Shown in pieces: positions 23,180-25,109 of a stretch of 25,109 bases of DNA; the first letter of the stretch is position 1; each line of letters starts with the position of its first letter. Position numbers and translations under genes: made by a program. The notes below the pieces were generated by a model. It made no database searches. It had not been told where the DNA came from and saw only the letters and a program-made list of their open reading frames with translations. This DNA is from Clostridia bacterium. GTDB taxonomy: Bacteria > Bacillota > DULZ01. The DNA lies in the NCBI GenBank assembly GCA_012520135.1, contig JAAYOX010000383.1:1-25109 (forward strand). Direction: 5' to 3'.

Positions 23180-23719
23180 ATGATCAAAAAAACTAATTTA
23201 CCGGGAATAGGTCTGCGTAATCTAAAAACAGCATTAGGAGTGCTGGTATGCATCTTACTGTATGATCTGTTGCACAGACCTTATGTGTTTTTTGCTTGTA
23301 TTTCAGTAATCATCTGCCTGGCCCCCACCATGGAAACTTCCTATCAAATGAGCAAAGATCGGATGATCGGTACTGTATTAGGCGGTCTACTCGGTATACC
23401 TTTTCTTTACCTTAAAGATTCGGTTATAAATGTGGTTGATTTTTTTCCATTGGAGGCAGTTATTATTTGTCTGGGGGTTATGCTGGTTATCTACCTGTTA
23501 AATTTGGTAGGTAACAAAGGGGCAGTGGCTAACGCCTGTATTGTTTTTTTGTCGGTGTTAATTACTCTGGAGGATGGATTGCAGCAGATGACTCCTCTAA
23601 TGTATTCCGTGAATAGAATTATCGATAGCGCCGTGGGTATTATTGTAGCTCTGGTTGTTAACAAATACTTTTTTCCCTTTGACGAGGAAAGCAAGCAGGA
23701 AAAGGGGACTTTAAACTAA
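23180..23719 (+). CDS. aromatic acid exporter family membrane protein (DUF939/FUSC-like)
   Basis: This 179-residue protein has about six membrane segments in two clusters (residues 13-80 and 88-162). The N-terminal pattern IGLRNLKTALGVLVCILLYDLL and the later KDRMIGTVLGGLLGIPF match the aromatic acid exporter family 1 (YgaE-like, DUF939), membrane proteins of poorly known function. NRIIDSAVGIIVALVVNKYFFPF closes the membrane part. It lacks the soluble C-terminal domain found in longer relatives. The gene is 39 bases after serS with AGGTG upstream, perhaps co-transcribed. Substrate cannot be told. Confidence 0.75.
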   Translation: MIKKTNLPGIGLRNLKTALGVLVCILLYDLLHRPYVFFACISVIICLAPTMETSYQMSKDRMIGTVLGGLLGIPFLYLKDSVINVVDFFPLEAVIICLGVMLVIYLLNLVGNKGAVANACIVFLSVLITLEDGLQQMTPLMYSVNRIIDSAVGIIVALVVNKYFFPFDEESKQEKGTLN

Positions 23720-23741
23720 GCCGCCGGGTCTTTTTCCGGGA

Positions 23742-23771
23742 TTGACACTTACTTTGCTTTTGTGGTATACT
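23742..23771 (+). promoter_or_regulatory. promoter of the tRNA cluster
   Basis: TTGACA (23742-23747) and TATACT (23766-23771) are separated by 18 bases. TGG just before the -10 gives the extended -10 form. The -10 lies 29 bases before the first tRNA gene, right for stable RNA transcription of the four tRNAs. Confidence 0.8.
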
Positions 23772-23800
23772 ATGTTTTGCTTTTGTTGATAGTTTCGGTT

Positions 23801-23889
23801 GGAGGGGTGTCCGAGCGGTTTAAGGAGCTGGTCTTGAAAACCAGTGACTCCGAAAGGGGCCGTGGGTTCGAATCCCACCCCCTCCGCCA
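23801..23889 (+). tRNA. tRNA-Ser (anticodon TGA)
   Basis: The acceptor stem GGAGGGG pairs with CCCCTCC, followed by G and an encoded CCA. The anticodon loop CTTGAAA between CTGGT and ACCAG gives TGA. A long variable arm (GACTCCGAAAGGGGCC region) marks a class II tRNA. The T-loop GGTTCGAATCC is standard. It reads UCA and probably other UCN codons. Confidence 0.97.
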
Positions 23890-23965
23890 TTTTTCCATCA
23901 ATTACAGGATGGAATAATTGCTTTTTATTATTGTCTATGCTATAATCTTTTTGTCGTTGTTTCGT

Positions 23966-24060
23966 GGAGAGATGGCCGAGTAGGTCGAAGGCGATCGCCT
24001 GCTAAGCGATTATACGGGCTAAAACCTGTATCGAGGGTTCGAATCCCTCTCTCTCCGCCA
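23966..24060 (+). tRNA. tRNA-Ser (anticodon GCT)
   Basis: The acceptor GGAGAGA pairs with TCTCTCC, then G and CCA. The anticodon loop CTGCTAA between ATCGC and GCGAT gives GCT, reading AGC and AGU. The long variable arm (TACGGGCTAAAACCTGTA) confirms a class II tRNA. This is the tRNA expected to pair with the AGC specifier proposed for the serS T-box. Confidence 0.97.
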
Positions 24061-24063
24061 CCG

Positions 24064-24140
24064 GCGCCCGTAGCTCAATCGGATAGAGTAACTGACTACG
24101 AATCAGGAGGTTGGAGGTTCGAGTCCTCCCGGGCGCGCCA
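24064..24140 (+). tRNA. tRNA-Arg (anticodon ACG)
   Basis: The acceptor GCGCCCG pairs with CGGGCGC, then G and CCA. The anticodon loop CTACGAA gives ACG, with A34 normally deaminated to inosine to read CGU, CGC and CGA. It starts only three bases after the previous tRNA, so both must be processed from one transcript. Confidence 0.97.
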
Positions 24141-24202
24141 TATTGATAACACAGACTAGCAGGCAGTTGCTTCTAGTCTTTATTTAACTTAATAATAAAT
24201 GT

Positions 24203-24279
24203 GTTTCCGTAGCTCAGCTGGACAGAGCAACCGCCTCCTAAGCGGTAGGTCGTGGGTTCGAATCCCGCCGGGAACACCA
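24203..24279 (+). tRNA. tRNA-Arg (anticodon CCT)
   Basis: The acceptor GTTTCCG pairs with CGGGAAC (one G-U pair), then A and CCA. The anticodon loop CTCCTAA between ACCGC and GCGGT gives CCT, reading AGG. The D-arm and T-arm (GTTCGAATC) are regular. It is the last tRNA of the cluster, before a terminator. Confidence 0.96.
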
Positions 24280-24293
24280 TTTTTGTCTTTAAT

Positions 24294-24320
24294 CCCAGGC
24301 TTAACAGCTTGGGGTTTTTT
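24294..24320 (+). terminator. intrinsic terminator of the tRNA cluster
   Basis: CCCAGGC pairs with GCTTGGG (one G-U) around a six-base loop, followed by six T residues. It separates the tRNA transcript from the feo promoter, whose -35 element begins 13 bases later. Confidence 0.85.
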
Positions 24321-24332
24321 ATTAAATTTATC

Positions 24333-24362
24333 TTGACAATTACTAAACAAACATTATATAAT
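24333..24362 (+). promoter_or_regulatory. promoter of the feoAB operon
   Basis: TTGACA (24333-24338) and TATAAT (24357-24362) are perfect consensus hexamers separated by 18 bases. Transcription should begin near 24370, exactly where the repeated half-sites begin. This suggests a strong promoter kept off by a repressor. Confidence 0.85.
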
Positions 24363-24370
24363 TCAAACAA

Positions 24371-24398
24371 AGTTAGTCAAACCTAACTAAGTTAGTCA
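24371..24398 (+). promoter_or_regulatory. probable metal-repressor operator of feo (DtxR/IdeR-like half-sites)
   Basis: AGTTAGTCA occurs twice (24371-24379 and 24390-24398), with CTAAC between (24383-24387). This gives inverted pairs GTTAG/CTAAC and CTAAC-TAA-GTTAG. GTTAG/CTAAC half-sites resemble operators of iron-dependent DtxR/IdeR family repressors. The typical Fur box (GATAATGATAATC) is not seen. Placement over the transcription start fits repression by iron. The regulator itself is not in the window. Confidence 0.6.
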
Positions 24399-24447
24399 CC
24401 ATAAATATTATTAAGTTCGATTAATAAATTAAGGGGAGAGGAAGCTT

Positions 24448-24666
24448 ATGAAAAATATTTATGAAGTAAAGAATAATCAATCTTATATCATTCAGGATAT
24501 TCCTGATTTGAAACTACTTAAGAGTTTGGGCATCCGGAAAAATGCACAGGTATTCAAAAAACACTCTTATAAACTGGGAGGTCCGGTTCTACTGACGGTG
24601 GATATGAGTGAGATTGCCTTGGGCAAAGATGTAGCTGAAAAAATTGTAGTTAGGGAGGCAATGTAA
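24448..24666 (+). CDS. feoA: ferrous iron transport protein A (FeoA)
   Basis: This 72-residue cytoplasmic SH3-like protein assists the FeoB iron transporter. It shows the FeoA pattern: IQDIPDLKLLKSLGIRKNAQVFKKHSY (given in parts: DLKLLKSLGIRKNAQVFKK), then GGPVLLTVDMSEIALGKDVAEKIVV, where the segment DMSEIALGKDVAEKI is the usual end. The ribosome site GGGGAGAGG precedes the ATG. It lies four bases before feoB and is driven by the regulated promoter at 24333. Confidence 0.92.
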   Translation: MKNIYEVKNNQSYIIQDIPDLKLLKSLGIRKNAQVFKKHSYKLGGPVLLTVDMSEIALGKDVAEKIVVREAM

Positions 24667-24670
24667 GGGA

Positions 24671-25109
24671 ATGGCATCTTGTCATGATCTCAATGAAGAT
24701 CTAAGCAGTATACAAAAAAAAGAAAACAAAATACTGCTCATGGGCAATCCCAATGTAGGCAAAAGCGTCTTCTTTTCTTATATGACCGGTATAAATGTAA
24801 TCAGCTCAAACTTCGCCGGCACTACAGTTAGCTACATGGAGGGCAAAGTTGACATCCACGGGAAAACCTACACTTTAGTGGATGTGCCCGGGGTATATTC
24901 CTTGGAAGCAACATCGGAGGCTGAAGCTGTTGCCACGCAAATGATAGAGGGTGGAGCAGATGCGATTATCTGTGTTCTTGATGCTACCAATTTGGAGCGA
25001 AATATCAAGCTGGCTCTGGAAATAAGCCAGCACCGGCTACCTATGGTTTACACCCTCAATATGATGGATGTGGCCGAAAGACACGGCACGAAAATTAATG
25101 TGCCTTTGC
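24671..25109 (+). CDS. feoB: ferrous iron transport protein B (FeoB), N-terminal part, cut by window end
   Basis: The first 146 codons encode the GTPase domain of FeoB, the membrane Fe(II) transporter. G1 is GNPNVGKS (25-32), G2 lies in SNFAGTTVSY, G3 is DVPGVYSL and G4 is NMMD. An N-terminal extension of about 24 polar residues, including one Cys and one His, precedes G1 and is longer than in typical FeoB. The ATG follows the feoA stop by four bases with AGGGA, so the pair is coupled. The membrane domain lies beyond the window. Confidence 0.93.
   Translation, partial: MASCHDLNEDLSSIQKKENKILLMGNPNVGKSVFFSYMTGINVISSNFAGTTVSYMEGKVDIHGKTYTLVDVPGVYSLEATSEAEAVATQMIEGGADAIICVLDATNLERNIKLALEISQHRLPMVYTLNMMDVAERHGTKINVPL

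Noticed and set aside
24173..24370. Minus-strand frame of 65 codons containing FPAGFEPTTYRLGGGCSVQLSYG
   Set aside because: This is the well-known false translation of the antisense strand of a tRNA gene (tRNA-Arg-CCT at 24203-24279); no ribosome site.
1..25109. CRISPR arrays, insertion sequences, prophage or rRNA genes
   Set aside because: No regularly spaced repeats, transposase-like frames, terminal inverted repeats or rRNA-like sequence were seen; genes are contiguous core functions.

Overview
The window is the chromosomal replication origin region of a Gram-positive bacterium in the Firmicutes, most likely an anaerobic, low-to-moderate GC member of the class Clostridia (Peptococcaceae-like). 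The gene order rpmH-rnpA-yidD-yidC-jag-mnmE-mnmG-rsmG-parA-parB on one side and dnaA-dnaN-recF-remB-gyrB-gyrA on the other is the classic Firmicutes oriC neighbourhood. Consensus parS sites, a serS T-box, feoAB and CCA-encoding tRNA genes fit this. The species cannot be named from the sequence alone.

Layout. Left of about 11.96 kb everything is on the minus strand; right of about 12.48 kb everything is on the plus strand. Both arms therefore run away from the origin, co-directional with the two forks. The origin is bipartite: a 520-base region upstream of dnaA with DnaA boxes, a probable dnaA promoter and AT-rich tandem repeats, and a 150-base dnaA-dnaN spacer with a DnaA box followed by DnaA-trio-like triplets, the probable unwinding site. 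The minus arm makes ribosomal protein L34, RNase P protein, membrane insertion factors (YidD, YidC), the RNA-binding Jag/KhpB, the tRNA wobble-modification pair MnmE/MnmG, the 16S methylase RsmG and the ParA/ParB segregation system. Terminator hairpins separate jag from mnmE, rsmG from parA, and parB from what follows. Beyond parB lies an accessory island of four small membrane-protein genes, two of them under 60 residues, bracketed by two identical parS sites about 1.6 kb apart, then a membrane-anchored GH3 beta-N-acetylhexosaminidase (NagZ type).

The plus arm carries dnaA, dnaN, recF (no S4-domain yaaA gene between dnaN and recF), remB, gyrB and gyrA. A gene overlapping gyrA by one base encodes a PdxT-like glutaminase-fold protein whose catalytic Cys and His are replaced. 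No pdxS is nearby, so this looks like a pseudoenzyme left at the usual pdxST-serS locus. Then follow a T-box leader and serS, an aromatic-acid-exporter-family membrane protein, a tRNA cluster (Ser-UGA, Ser-GCU, Arg-ACG, Arg-CCU), and the start of a ferrous-iron uptake operon (feoA, feoB cut by the window end) behind a strong promoter with DtxR-like repeat half-sites.

The most interesting signals are the PdxT pseudoenzyme, the origin architecture (DnaA-trios, a DnaA box inside the probable dnaA promoter, a terminator-like hairpin just before dnaA), the parS-bracketed membrane island with unannotatable-size genes, and the hairpin covering the recF ribosome binding site. No mobile element, CRISPR array or rRNA gene was seen.
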